64,000 nucleotides of DNA from Dendrobium chrysotoxum (GCA_019925795.1 CM034304.1:14748720-14812719); one strand, 5' to 3'; counted from the first letter of the stretch, positions 22,801-37,800 are shown. Numbers and translations are program-made. The notes: generated from the letters alone by a model not told the origin.

Positions 22801-25800
22801 TACTTTAGCTTTCTTTAGTAATTAAACGTAGATGAGTAGACAACTGAGAAAGAAAAAAATAGAGTTGAACTTAATATTATATATTATTTTTATACAATTC
22901 ATATATTTTATATTGTTTTATTCCTGTAATATTTGGATTTTAATTATTTCACATCATTTATCATTTAACACTTTACATCTTATACAATTTTTTGTTTCAT
23001 ATGTATGTAAATTTGTTACTTCATAGTTCAATAGAAAGTTAATGTCATCCTTTAACATATTATTTGGATATTATATAAAAATTATTTTTAATTTTTATTT
23101 TGACTTTACGCAATTTTTAGATTTTGAGGCTTACGCCTCAAAACGCCTTGAGGCTTACGCCTCGCCTCACGAACGAAAAATGCCTCAATACCCAATTGTG
23201 CAATTTTAAACTTTGGCGCAATTAAATTGAGATCATGATCATGGCGAGGCACGTGCGATTTAAAAAAGATCATGACCATTGTGAGATGCATGTGAACAAA
23301 CGAGATCATGATCACAATGAGATACACATGATTGAACAAAGATCGTGATCATGAATGCCTATAGAGAGCACCCACCAATCAACTCAGTTTGAGCCAATGA
23401 ATTGATTTGGCCAAAATGGGGCGACCAGGTACATCGAACCTAGTGTAGGAGCTAGACTTAGCAAACAAGATGGGTTATGTGTGTTACTATGATGTGGTCA
23501 TAATTGAGAAGTCTAAATTCAAATTATCGAGTGTGTGTGGTATTTTTATGATCGTCTTAGAAAGACCCAGAGCTAACTAAGGTGTGTGTGCAAAGGTCAA
23601 GCTTATATGCAACAACAATGAGGTCAACATTACAGTAGGTTCCATCTTTTGAGGGTAAAAAGGGCTAGAATCATACAAAACAAATGCTCTCGAATGAACA
23701 CCTTATGCAATAAATAAATGACTCATCATACTCCATAGGGCTCATTCTATAATGGAGTAAGTTAAGGGAGCTGATCCAATAACCAAGTCAATGGCATATT
23801 GAATGCTACCATAGTTCGAAGCTTATTAAGGTATTCTTCATGATACAAGTCTTGGTACTCAAAAACGAGTTTGCCAACCTCAAGTTTAAGGGTAAGTGAC
23901 TAATCGAAAGTTTGTTTTGTAGATTTTAATACAATGAGAGCAAAATGATGCTATTTTCACTACTACGTTCAAACTCTCAATGAATCAGAATATCAAGGTT
24001 ATCTATTTTTTGGGATAGATGACTTCGTAAGTTTTCTGGATAGCTTTGCTAAGTTCAAAATAATTTTCTTGCCTTCAAACTTAAGGACATGGGAATTGGA
24101 TCAGTTGAAATGAATAACATCTAAGTCGTATAAATAGTGTATGCTCAAAAGTATATGGCAACATTTATAAGTAGGACATTTTGTCAAATATGATTAGTGT
24201 AGTTAGGTAGCTCTATGGGGACAAGGTATCTTTGAGTGGTAGATATAGTGGTTTTGTTCTAGGCAACCTTATAGGGTGAGGGATGTAGCTCAACAGTGAG
24301 CTTCATCCTAATGGAGGGAGAAGTGGATACAACATTCATGAAACTTTGGCTACAAATACTGCATGTCTTGCCTTCACTTTTGAACAACAACAACATCAGG
24401 CCTTAATCCCTATACATGGGGTTAGCTGCATGAATCCTTTTTCTTCATTGTGTCCTGTTAAGCATCAAATTATCATTTAAATCTAATAAAAAATATCATT
24501 TTTAATAATTTCTAACCAAATCTTTTTAGGTTTACCTATGTATTTCTTAACATAGGCCAAACCTAATACATCTACTCTCCTAACCGAGTCATCGGAAGAC
24601 CGACGTTTTATGTGACCAAACCATCTAAGGTGACTCTCTCTAATCTTATCTGTCAGTGGAGCTACTCCAACCTTTTTATGTATATACTCATTTTGCATTT
24701 TCCTCTAAGAGTGAAGCTACTCACCCACCTGAGCATCCTCATCTTTGCAACACTTAATTGAATTTTATGCTTCTCTTTTAATGGCCAACATTTTGCGCTA
24801 TAAAGCGTTGCAGGTCTCACCACCATCTTATAGAATTTTCTCTTAAGTTTGAGGGGTATTTCTCTATCACACAACAGGTCCGATGCATTCCTCCACTTCA
24901 ACCACCAACTTAAATTCTACTAATAATATTCCCATCAATTTCACTATCACTTTGAACAATAGACCCCATATATCTAAAACATGTACTCTTATTAATGACT
25001 TAATCGCCCAAAATCACAATCCTCCCACTTGGACTATTACCACTAAAATTACACTCAATGTATTTGGTTTTAGATTTACTTAAACTTTTAGACTCTAATG
25101 CTAACCTCCATAATTCAAGTTTTTCTTCAACTCTCTCTAGTATTATCAACAAGAAGAATATCATCAGCAAAAAGCATATACTAGGGTACATCCTCTGGCT
25201 AATGTCTAGTAAGAACATCCATGACTAAAGCAAAAAGATACGGGCTTAAAGCTGATCCTTGATGTAATTCAACTGAAATAGGAAAATAATTGGTCAAACC
25301 ACCTTGTGTTTGAACACAGTAATAACTCTTGCATACATATCCTTAATGACTTGAATATAAGCATTATTAATTGATTTATTTTTTAGAACTCTCCAAAGAA
25401 TTTTTCTTGGAACTTTATCATATACTTTCTCTAAATCAATAAATATCATATGTAGATCCCCTCCTTATTCTCTCTATACTTCTCCATCAAACCTCTCAAT
25501 AAATGTATAGCTTCCACAGTAGACCTACCCAGCATGAATCCAAATTGATTTTGAGTAACATTAGTATCACGTCGTAACATATGCTCAATAACTCTCCTCC
25601 ACAGTTTTAATGTAGACACATTAACTTAATTTATCTATATAATTCACACACTCTTGTGCATCACCTTTATTCTTAAAAATAGGAACCGATACTATACTTC
25701 TTCTCCACTCATGACATCTTTTTTGTCTTCAAAATAATATTAAAAAGTTTTATAAGCCAAAAAATTCCTTCATCTCCTAAGCATTTCCACACCTCTATTG

Positions 25801-28800
25801 AAATATCATCAAGTCAAACAACTTTTTCACACTTCATTTTCTTTAAAACCTCTCTAACAGGCTCTTATGCAGATAGTTGCTTGCCTTCACTTTTGAAATT
25901 AGTGTAAAATTGTTCATGTGTATTATTGTTGGCTTATGGGGCAACACATTTCACAATGGCTAAGTGTGATTCATCCAATCCTTTCTCAACATAATTGCCA
26001 TTTTCACATGAATCACATTCACCCAGGTCATTCTCTTGGCCTTTCCATTGATTAGGCTCAACAAAATACAAGTGGAGGCTCTTATGCAGATAGTTGCTTG
26101 CATAATAGCCAGTTTTACCAAATGTAAAGCACGTAATACCTGGCCTTTGGAGTTAGAATTCGTTATCACAACCTTTCCTATGGGATCAGTTGTTCCTTTA
26201 AGAGTTATTGTGGGTTTTTGTGAAGAAATACTTCCGTATCTAAGGCCAAATTTCTTTTTGTGGTAGAAGGTAGGTGATAGCACTTTTCCAACCGTAGGTT
26301 TTGTTGGATTGCCTCCTCAAAAGTATGAACTCTACTCAACATCTCCAAATGGATGTCAGAATGAAGTTTGGATTGAAATCTAACAATGCTAGTGGAACGT
26401 AAATGAAATGCTTTGTTTAAGTAACTCATTCATTTCATCTTTGGAGCTATTGCTCCATGTTGACCCATTAGGTGATCTGATTACATTGGACTTAGATTTG
26501 GGTTTTGCATCCTAGGGTGCTAGAACTTTTATTCTCAAGTGCATTGATCCTAGTATGCAAATCATTTTATGTTCTTTTTATGCACGTGGGACATGTTTTC
26601 AAGTTTATTTTGAATTCTAGTAAGGAAATATTCATGCTTATGATTTTCGAGATGACCTCAATATGGGCCACTATGGGTCGTCATTATGACAATTTGTGGT
26701 AATTGAAAATAGAAGGAAAAGTTGATGGAATGCAAATGTCCTAATGTTTGGACTAAAACAAATTAATTATCAACTTGCTCTAATATCAAATATGGTGTAA
26801 GACAAACTAAAGGCTTCTAGATTAGGTAAATGAAAGTGTAAGAACTATCCTACTTATCATTGAGATTATGATCTTCACCTAAAGTTAAACCAAATTTTAA
26901 ATAAATTAGAGAAAAATTCTTTAACTAATTATGTAGGAATTTAAAGAAGTTAAAGAGCATGATTGTAGTTTTAAGTAGATTTGTTGCAAAGCCAAAACCT
27001 AAAAGACTAAAGGTGAAAATAAACTGCTAGCAAATGGAAAGATTAAATGTAATCAAGTTAACACAAACTTAAGTCAAAAGAATGGCTCTAATGTAAAAGA
27101 AAAGCCTAGCTTAAAGTTCAATATGAAGAAGGAATGAAAGTGATATTTTATTGAAAATATTAGGGCAACCAAAAGGCCTTTTACCACAAGTTGTCTTTCA
27201 TTGTGATTTCAATCTTTCTAATCTTGGAAGGTCTCTCTCCAATTGTAGTGCATACTTAGCTAAAGAAGTCATCTTATGAGTAAGGAGCACACAAGAGAGT
27301 GGAAACATAAGAAATTCTTCATTCATAAGCAAAATTATATAACGAGTGACTCCCTATTTATATGTATAAGGAGCAGGAGACTAAGCATCATAAATGAAAT
27401 AACATGGCAGGGAAGACATGGCCAACCACTTAATGGAGGGGGAAGAATTCATAAAGCCATGGAAAAGGGGGAAGAACTATGTAAAAAACAAAGGGATGGA
27501 GAAAATAAGGAGGTGAAATAATTGGTGGAGAATTGTTGACCCGCATACTGTAGACAGCAAACAAAAAAAAAATCCTGCGTACCTGCCTAGCGCCGGAATC
27601 CGCACGACGAGGCCGCTTCTCCCGCGATTTGTCTCCCACGATCGTCGTATAAGCTACCGCGATCTCCGCTCTATGCACGACCTAGCGCCGCCTCTCGCAC
27701 GACTCCCGCACACTCGATGTCATATCCCCCCACGATCCCTCTTAGCGTTAAAACGAGACCGAAGCCTCTGCTCTTTGGTTTACTGGACCCACGACAAAAT
27801 CTCCCCCTCTCGCAGCTTCTTTGGCTCCCAGTTGCTGTTCGACTCCACTTCTTCGACGATGTTCCTTCCAGTCGAATCGGAGGAAGGGACAGGAGCTTGC
27901 TCGCGTGAAGGTAATTTTCTCCCGATCGTGTGCTTCTTCGGCCCAGCGTCACTGTCCGACTCTGCTCCTTCGACGTTCCCTTCCTGAGTGGATCGGAAGT
28001 TACGACACTACGATCGGAAGCAACAAGGAAGCTCGCCTGCTGTGAAGATCGCACGAGTCGCTTCTCCGGCTCCTTCCCGCTACTCGACTTCGCTCTTCCA
28101 AGGATTCCCTTCCTGCCGAGCCGGAAGTTACAACATTTCGATCGCAAGCAACAACGGGAGCTCACTAGCTGTGAAGGTAACTTACTCCCTTCTGCGTGCC
28201 GCTTCGGCCAAATCCTGTAAATCCGATTGCCAAACAGCCTCTTAAGGCAAGCAAAAGAGGGAAACAGAGGACTTGTTCCTCTGTGAGATTTCACATTTCC
28301 CTAATCCTATTCAAATCAAGCTTAAATCCCGCTTTATTATTATTATTATTATTAAGTATAAATTAATTTTAATTTATTATAATTATTTAATAGTAAATAC
28401 AATTAATCATAATTAATCATTAATAATGACAATTAATTATGTTTAATTAACCATAATTAAATTTTGTTAATAATCAATTAAATTTTTTTTAATTTTTTTA
28501 ATTAATTATAATTAATTTCTGTTAATTATAATTAATTATCTAATTAATTGTAATTAAATTTTTATTAATAGCAATTAGTTATAATTAATCCTCATTAATA
28601 ATAATTAATTATTTTTAATTATTTTAATTATTATTAATTATAATGAATTTTCATTAATTATAATTAATGATAAAAAGAAAAGGGAAAAGGAGGGGGAGAG
28701 GAAGACATACTCCTCTCTCGCCTCCACGAGCCGACCTCGCAGACGACACACGCAAGGTATAAAATCTCAAATCCTGCCCTCGACGCGCTTGATGCACTGG

Positions 28801-31800
28801 TGGACCTCCTATATGCGCTCTTGTAGCACGGTGGGGGGGGGGGAATCCAGTGCAACAAGTACGACGAGGCAGGTAAGCCCTATACGCGCTCTTGTAGCGT
28901 GGTGGGGACAGTCCTCGACCTCGACATCAGCACCGTCAACCCCGTGCAGGTATAATCCTTGAACTCAGATCCCCTATTCTCGTCGTTTGCAGCGGACCGG
29001 CAAACCACCTATACGCGCTCTTGTAGCACGGTAGGAGGAAACCCGGTGCGGTGCCTACGACGAGGCGGGGGATCACCCAAAATCCCATTTTCGGTGTTTG
29101 CGCCGGACCGGAGAACCACCTATACGCGCTCTTGTAGCACGGTAGGAGGGAGCCCGGTGCGACGCATACGACGAGATGGGTGAGCCCTATACATACTCTT
29201 GTAGCGTGGTGGGGAAAGTCACTGGTGCTCTCTTACGATTACTGTTGAAGGCCCCATACACGCTCTTGTAGCGTGGTGGGATGAAAGATGTACGGCCATG
29301 GTGTCTAAAGACACCTACCATATACGCTCTTGTAGCGTGGTGGGAAGGCCCAGCTCCCTACATTTCCCCCAAATGGGAGATATGTCGGGGTGCTGCCAAA
29401 ATTTACACTGAAGTACACAAGACCTAGACAATAAAGAATATCTAACTTGAGCAACAATACAGAGGACCAGTACTCGAACGAAAGTGCATAGAACTCGGAC
29501 AATCAGGGAACTGAATCCAAACTGAACAAACAAGGGACTTGAACTGAACTGCAGGGAACAAGATCCTAAATACTAAAATGCACAATAATAATCAATATGC
29601 AAAAGATAAGTGATAAATTTGATTATTTAAACAAACATCAAGTTAACAGCAGGGGACTCGTGGTGGACTTTCAAATATGATTGATTTAAACATCAGTCAA
29701 CTATGAAACGTACAAGTACTACCCACATGCACTCATGCAAGCAACAGTCCTCCTGTGGAGTGGAGTGGCGATGCTATTGAGCGATAAACAAGATCCCGGT
29801 ATACATAAACAATAAGAGATAGATGTACTGGACTCCTACAATAATTCCTATGAAGTCGAAAACAATGTACTTGCGAACATCAGTCAACTATGAAATATAC
29901 AAGTACTACCCTACATGTACTCATGCGAGCAACAAACCGCCTGTTGATTGAGAAAGGCGATGCTGGCAATCGATAGTGGAGTATCCGTCATTGTAAACAA
30001 GTATAGTTAACACCACCTGAGATTGGTGAAAGGTGGATATGATACAATTATCCTCCTACAAACACTTCAAGAAGATCGTATTGGATATGGCCGGCCCCTG
30101 CGGATAAGTATAACCCATTTGTGGATAACAAAAGTGGGTACGTTGTGATCATAGAGAACCCCTGTGGACACAAATGTATACAAGGGCATATGGCAAGTAC
30201 GAATACCAACTGACCTCTCGGCCAGAATCCTCCCATAAAAAGGGATATCTCCTTTAAGAATGGAAGAGATGTTTGAACAAATTCGAACTAAACTTCCTGG
30301 TGTTCCAAAGTCTCTTCTTTGATGGAAGAGATGTTTGAGCAAATTCAAACTAAACTTCCTGGTGTTCCAAAGTTCCTTCAAGAGAGGCAAATTCATTCAA
30401 CATCCCCATGATGATGTCAGAATAAAAAGAGCTACTTATTGGTTCCTATGTGAGCCATAGATCCGGCCTCCGGTGAATGGGAAAAGGAAGTCTACAACAG
30501 AACAAGGAGGTGCCTTATGACAACCGGGTGATGATTCGTCTGCAAGCAGAAGCAGGGCATTGGTAGTAAAAGACCACAGGTCATTAAAATACGACATCAT
30601 GCCATCGGATCTGCAACCCTTGTACAAACAAAGAGAGGGCACCGACAAAACTCGAAATAAAGCTTCACTGATTTAGCAATGATAATCATCTAATCAGCTG
30701 GACACCCCTCTACGCTACATGCAAATGTTATATCCCTTATACATGCATTATAATAGGCGTGATGGGCTATGAATGTGTATCATCCTGCATTACATATAAG
30801 CATATCGTATGTGCAGGTCTAAAAGCTCATACTCATGCATTTCAAGAGTATTTCCACATGCATCTATAGATGTAGAGGGTTTCACTCTAGTGTGTCATCT
30901 GACACTCTTATTGCATTTCAAATCCTCCTGCTATAGATGTAGAGGGTTTCACTCTAGTGTGTCACCTGACACTATCATTACATTTCAAATCCTCTTTCTA
31001 TAGATGCAGAGGGTTTCACTCTAGTGTGCCATTCGACACTACAATTATATTTCCAAAAAATTATGTGTGCATACCAATGTATCATGTGAAATACATCTAA
31101 TGACATACACCCACATGGGCCCCGGCGAGCGTGTTATTTGTACACACGTGACGTCTCGGGATGCTACGCGGGTTAATAAATAAACCCAAGTTTGAGCTTG
31201 ATCCTCCTATACGAGTAGATAGGAATCGACATGGCCCAAACCATAAAACAAATACATGATTGGGAGATCGACCAAAATATTTATTTTATAGTTTATATTA
31301 GGCCTTCATGGCCTTCAACAAAGAAAGTTCACCAATAAATGTACAAAGCCTACGAAACCCGATCCTCCGTCGGCAGCTCGACAGAGTGGACAGGGTCCAA
31401 TCAATAAAATACAAATGACCCCACACCCTGATGATGGCCGTGTTGAATGCAAATATCAACCGGAGAGGTCCACATAGATCATTTCAGATACCACCCAAAT
31501 ATCTAAAACTCCAAAGCTCCACAAAATTCCCTGAAAATCTAAGTCTCCAACAATCCCAAAATCATCCGAGACCAAGATATTTAAATTTGAAATTCAACCT
31601 TCAAAATGCTTAAAGCAAAAACCATCCACTCTTCGCAACAGTTTGCCGAGGTGGACAAATTAAAATCTACTTCAGCTCACAAAGAGCTAACGCCTAGTCG
31701 AAAATATCACTAGGATCCATTCTCAAACAATCTCCTGCCAGCAAGGACGTGGTACGAGTCCTCTAACCGGCAGTTTCGCTGCCAAATGGCACTGCAGGAT

Positions 31801-34800
31801 AAACGGTTATGACTCGGGGCCCTCTGAACCAGGTGGTCGCCGCCAAATGGCATTATTATATTATGGTTATGGCCAGAGCCCATATGCTCCCCAATGGCAT
31901 CAAATTCTTGAGATATGAATCAATAGGATATGATCGATAGGGCACAAAGCCCTCTGTTAGCTAAGGTGGATTCAAATTTGTCCCCTTAGACAAACACTCC
32001 CCCAGGTCTACAAGGTACCCTTGGACGAAGCAACCCATGGCTGCCGACAAGGATCCTTCTGTCAGGTTGCGTCGACTACCTCCTCTGACTAAGTAGACCA
32101 GGGACCACGATGGCCCGGGACGACGGAACCATGAGATCTTGATCGGATCTATCATCCATTCCCCCATCATCCGCTTTAAGCACAAGATGGTGTAATTTTC
32201 GATTTTAAATATTAAATCTTCAATCTTTCAAATTCCCAAATTCTCCAAATTTCAAATGCTCATTGCTGCTACTATATGCCAGATAACACGTATCTTTACT
32301 TATCTGATTGATGACTAGCCTTAATCGAAAGTTCTCTCTTGTGATCGAGAGAGGTAATTAACTATAGGGGCTTGCGCCTATAGGAAACCAGAACTCAGAT
32401 CGTAAAGTCCTTGCAAAATGAGGGCGAAATCTCTGGGTAGTGTCTTATCTACAAACCCATCTGCCTTCCAAAATTTACCCCAGAACTAAATTCTGTTAAA
32501 ACTCCCCCCGAAGAAAGCACGCAAAAAGCGGGCGGAGGCCGGGGCCGAATTTTCGGAGCCCACAAGAATGCTATGTAATAAAAGAATATTTAAGGATGAG
32601 AGAGTAGTTAGTTGAATAGGTAAACCTTACTAATGATACAATATCCCTCTCAAAACCTAGTATGACATAAGATCAATCATGAATCATGCATTACGCAAAT
32701 GCATAACAAAACTCAAAATACATGAAAATAATATAATAACAAGACAATACTTCACTTAATGTATAAACATGAAATCTAGGGTTGGATGTGACAATGATGA
32801 CAACATTGATGAAGATGCTCCACATCATAATCATAAAGATCATTAAAGCGGCCATTAATAGTGGATAAGTGAAGTTTTATAGAAATCAATGCTATAGAAG
32901 TCTATGCTATATCTATATTAATATTCTAAAAATTTGATGGAGTGTAGGATGGCCAAGAGAAAGGGAAACATATTTGTGAGAACGGATTAGATACAATTAG
33001 CTTCAAGAAATGGAATTTTGATACCCTTGATTTAATAAAAATTCTCTCTTGCATATCAACTTGATGGAGGGTCCGTGATGATAATCTCTTGCTTGATCTT
33101 CCTTTCCCTTCTCTCTAATTGAATTTGAGATAGCTTGTTTTTTTCTTGACTCAAATCCCTAATTGAGAGAGGATTGCACTGGGTTTGTAGAGAGATAAGA
33201 TCAGTTGGAGAAAGGAAATTGTGTGGGAACCTTGGGACATGTATTGTATTGTTAGAGAGAAAGCCATGGAACAAGAAAAAAGGTTAGATCGGGTATAAGA
33301 GGGAGGAACCCAATGAAGAGAGAGGAGAAACTGTACAGTGTAGAGGGAGAATCCATTGGAGGTTCCATGTAGAGAGAGAAAGAGAAGAAGAAGAAGAAGA
33401 AAAATATTAATTCAAATTCAATGCTTAATACATAATTATTTGCAAAGATTCATGTCCTTATTTTGATAAATAGGATTACATTTAAAACCAATTAATTTAA
33501 ATGCAGTTCCTCACTCCAGCTTTCTGGCTAATAAATAAAAACTTGACACTTGAACTTTTCCATGCTATCAAGAATGAACCACCTGATGGCAAAAACCTCA
33601 CCATTGCAAAGAATGCCATGTTTGTTACCACTAAGTAATTTACTGAATCTTTTAGGTCCATCCAATGTTAGCTCTTCATTGGTGATTTTTGTCATTTTAG
33701 CTTGAGATCTATGGGGCTTGTTTTTCCAGTTCTGTTTGTTACAAGCCTTAGTTTGAATAAAGTTCCTATTTGGCTGCATTTTTATTGATTATCTAAATGT
33801 AATTTATATGTTATCAAGTATAAATTACAAATTATAGCTGAAGCTTCGAGAAGCATTTGTTTACTTGTTAGATATGCATATGAGACCTCAGGATTAAGTT
33901 ACATTGTCCAATAAAATCTTAATATGACTTTTAATGGGCATGTTTAAAAATACTAACTGAGCTTTGAGGAAATACCTAGTGCAGTTTAGCGCTGCATATG
34001 AGACCTCAAGGGTATCTTTCGTTCTTGATAAAATATTTAATTTTTTATTTGTTGAAGATTTAATTGTAAAGCTGCTAACTGTTTGTAGATCTAAGTGAGA
34101 TCTTGAGACTGTTCAACCGTCACCAATTTTGAGGTTTATTTTACATCCTTGTTTCCAGTAGCGGGTAGGAAAAAATGTGCTTGGCCAAGCACTTTGCTCC
34201 TAGGCATCAAGATAGAACCAATTAATTTTTCCTACCTTCACCCCATTGATAGTATTCGGCTTGTATAATGGCAAGCCATAATAAAATAGGAAGCAAGTTT
34301 AAATTAAATTTCATAACAATTGTGTACATGTGTGCTTTGGTGCCTGTGCTTATTAAACTCACTTTATCTAGTTTCACTGCTGATTGACTTAATTCTCATC
34401 CAAATGTCCTCATTACATGCATGTTATGCTCCATGATTCTAACCAATCCTCGGTACGTCACTTATCTACTTATTAAACTATGTCTAGTTTGGAGAAAATT
34501 TGAGTCAGGATGGGTTATAAAATCTTTGAATTTGCTTTGTGATGAGTGCAGGACATGAATAAGATTGATTATTTATGCATTTATCTCAAAATAAATCCAA
34601 GGAGTTTAAAACCTATCCTCACAAATCTTTGTCAGGATATCCTAACTCAAAATTTTTATCAAATTTCAGCATTTCTATTTCATCAAATGCTTGTATTTTG
34701 ACTGGTTTAGTTCATATCATTGTATTTTATTTACTCGAACCTTATTTAAATTAATGCAAATATATTGTTGCAGCTAAACGCACACTTTTGAAAACTACTG

Positions 34801-37800
34801 CAAAGGCTGTAGGAGATGGTTCAGATACTTCCTCTCAAAGCATTGTTAAATATGTGCAGAATGCTGTGAGTTGATGTTGAATTTATCTTGTTTTATGCTA
34901 TAAACATGGCCTCCTACTACCTTTACTCATCTAGATATTTTCGGAAAGATTTATTAAACTAAGTGATCAATGGTCATATGTATCGTATGTGCCAATTTTA
35001 CATTCATTAAGGTATGATTCTAGTCGTTTGAATTAGTCACTAAAATGTGAGTGATGTGCTAATTGTGCTTGACTAGTATATGTTGTTAAACATACTAAAT
35101 ATGTGTTTTTGCATGTAAGTTTGAAGTTTTTTTAAGTTAACTTCTTATTCATGATGGATTGTTCCATTAATCAAGTATTGTTGTGCATTTGAGTACTGAG
35201 GATTTCAATAAGAATTCTTCTCTCTACAACCGTCTTTTTATATATTTCTTATTCACATGATAAAACGTTGCTTGTCCGAACATATCATCCTCTCCACATC
35301 TATTTATGTAGTTATCAGAGCAGGCATTATCAGGTTTCTCAACTATGATGACAAGCTTTGGAGATTCATTTGTTTGGAGTATCAAACATGTCCATTACAT
35401 TCTATTTCACACCATAAAGTCTAAAACATGTGCATCATTGATTTCTTTTATGATACACGGAGGCTAAAACATTTCTATCACTGATGTATTTCACACCATA
35501 AATGATATGCATGACCAGCTTGAATGGTTTGAGTACCTCGAGTGGAGGACTTGACATGGGGATGATAATTGATGAGCATCATAAGGTTTCTTATCCTCAT
35601 GGGCTATCATTATTCATAATTAGTTTTATCCCAACTATTTGGGGTTCCCAATGATTTCACTTCAGAAATCAAACATTGAGTTCATGACTTATTCTTGCCA
35701 TCATTTTTAAATGATCATTTCCAACAACATTAAAATGAAGGTTAGAGCAACAAGTTCAGCCTTCTCACCAATAAAGAAGCCTTAAATAGGATTGCTTCAT
35801 GATGTCTTGTAAAAATACAATAACCAATAAAGAGTCTATTGATAGAAAAAAATCTAAATTATATCGTAAGGTCTCCATTTCAATACACCTCGAAGAAGTC
35901 TCTTCTCTTTTTTTTTTCTCCCTTTATTTCTTAGCAAAAATTGGCTAAAATCCTCAAGCAAACCTCAGCTTCTCTTTTCCTTCTTTTTATAAGTGCTCAA
36001 GGAGGTGGAAGTTTAAACCAAAATTTGATTTGGAGTTAATCTCAAACAACAAATTTTTAACAAAATTTAGAACATATTCTTGTCCAAGAACAAAGGATAA
36101 TTCAAAATTATCTTGAATTATCTATTTTGAATTTTGTGCTTATCTAGACAATATTATTGAAAACATATCCTTACAATTCTGCCACCTGACACAATTATGT
36201 AACAATATGTTTTCAATATCTTGTGTGACTCTTCTCTAAATTGAGTTCTATAAGCTCCTACAGCCCCAAAAAATTTAGTTCTCTTAACCACACAAAGCTC
36301 AAATGATGTCTAAACTTTACACTTGTAAGAGTCTCTTAAGCAAAAATTGGCTGCCATTCTTTGGCTTAATTTAAAATTTAGCTACTTTATTATAATAATA
36401 CAACTGATGGTAGTGCATACACTAGTTTAAAGTAACATATAAAATCATATATATATATATATATATATATAGTTTAATTGTTAATTAGTTAAATCCTAAA
36501 ACCTATCTAATTTAAAAGTGTGCATAAAATTAAATTCAAATATTTAGAATACTTTATTCAAAAGTAAATTTAATTATGCTTGTTTAATTCTTTATTTAAT
36601 TCTTTTAATAATTAGGTGAGTAAAATTCTTTTCAGTTTGATCTTTTTATTTTAAACAATAAAGTACTAAAAGGTACATTAGATTAGATATTATAAACATT
36701 TTCGATACACTTCTTGAAATCTCTTACTAAAAGGTGATATTCATTCCTTTTTTTCTTTTGAATAAATTTATTAAACTAATTTTAAACTATACTTAAACCT
36801 TCAAATTTAATGAAAGGTTTTTAAAAGATTTTCTATATTAATTTAGCATGTAATTTATTGAATTAAATAATAATATTTTTTAAATTTCATGCATTATATG
36901 AGTTATTTTATTCTTTAAAATTAATTTTAAAATATATTTAAATATTTTTGTAATTAGAAGTGTGTAAGACTTTTGAAAAGAATAAAACAACTAAAAGACT
37001 TAGAGCCTATTTGGCAATGCTTTCTTGAATAACAAAAAAATTTTAAGGGGTTTTGCTTGACCCTTGCAAGAAAAAAATTCAGCTGTAGAGAAGCTAAACA
37101 ATAACTTTATTATAACAATGGTTGAAATGGGGTTCTAGAAAAGTACTGAGATAAAATGTAGTTGTTCTTTTTAATAAATAAGAAGAAAAATGGCCAACAT
37201 GGTCCTTGAAACATTCATAGAGATCTATTTTAGCCCTAAAGTATGCAAAAGGTCTAATTTAATCCCTCAACTTATATATATATATATATATATATTCATT
37301 AATTTGATTAATTATATATTGTTATGTTTAGTTTATCATATTATGATATTATGATTATATAAAATAATAATAATACTTATTTCAATCGCTCATGTATCTA
37401 TCAATAATTTCTTACCAACTAGCTATTATTCTTACTATACTTTAAAGAGTAGTCTTACTAAATAGCCATCTACTTCACTCTGCATCACTGACGTAGCATA
37501 CTACGACGTAATGTATAACATAACATAATAGTGCCAAAAAGCCTTAATATGTAGATAATCTTTGAATGGACTCTAGATGGATTAAATAGATGTGGTTTAA
37601 CTCATGATCTAATTTTTATATTTTGTTTATTTTCTCTTTCTCATGTTCCAAAAGAATAAAAAGTAATGGAGAAAGCCCTATTATGAAATGAGGCTTACTC
37701 AGGACATTTATTCTTTACTTTGTATCTCCACCTTTTTCATTTATTATGTATTATATAAGTGAGTTTGTTCTTCCTAATCAAATCTAATTTTCTTTTCAAC

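Larger units (their letters stand above)
27534..32580. mobile_element. Large repeat-built block, probably LTR or internal part of an unclassified element
   Basis: A 5-kb block differs from its surroundings in base composition and consists of successive tandem or dispersed repeats: GC-rich units (27807-28200), an AT-only stretch (28320-28670), a hairpin motif repeated seven times (28812-29345), duplications at 29689/29878 and 30261/30323, and a 67-bp triplicate (30864-31060). No gag or pol motif was seen. Open frames inside (for example 27671-28294) look like by-products of GC-rich repeats. It could be a very long LTR or a large non-autonomous (LARD-like) element. Confidence 0.4.

Noticed and set aside
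27671..28294. 207-codon open frame on the minus strand and overlapping plus-strand frames
   Set aside because: All six frames are fairly open here because of GC-rich 120-140-bp repeats. No domain is recognisable and no splice or start context supports a gene.
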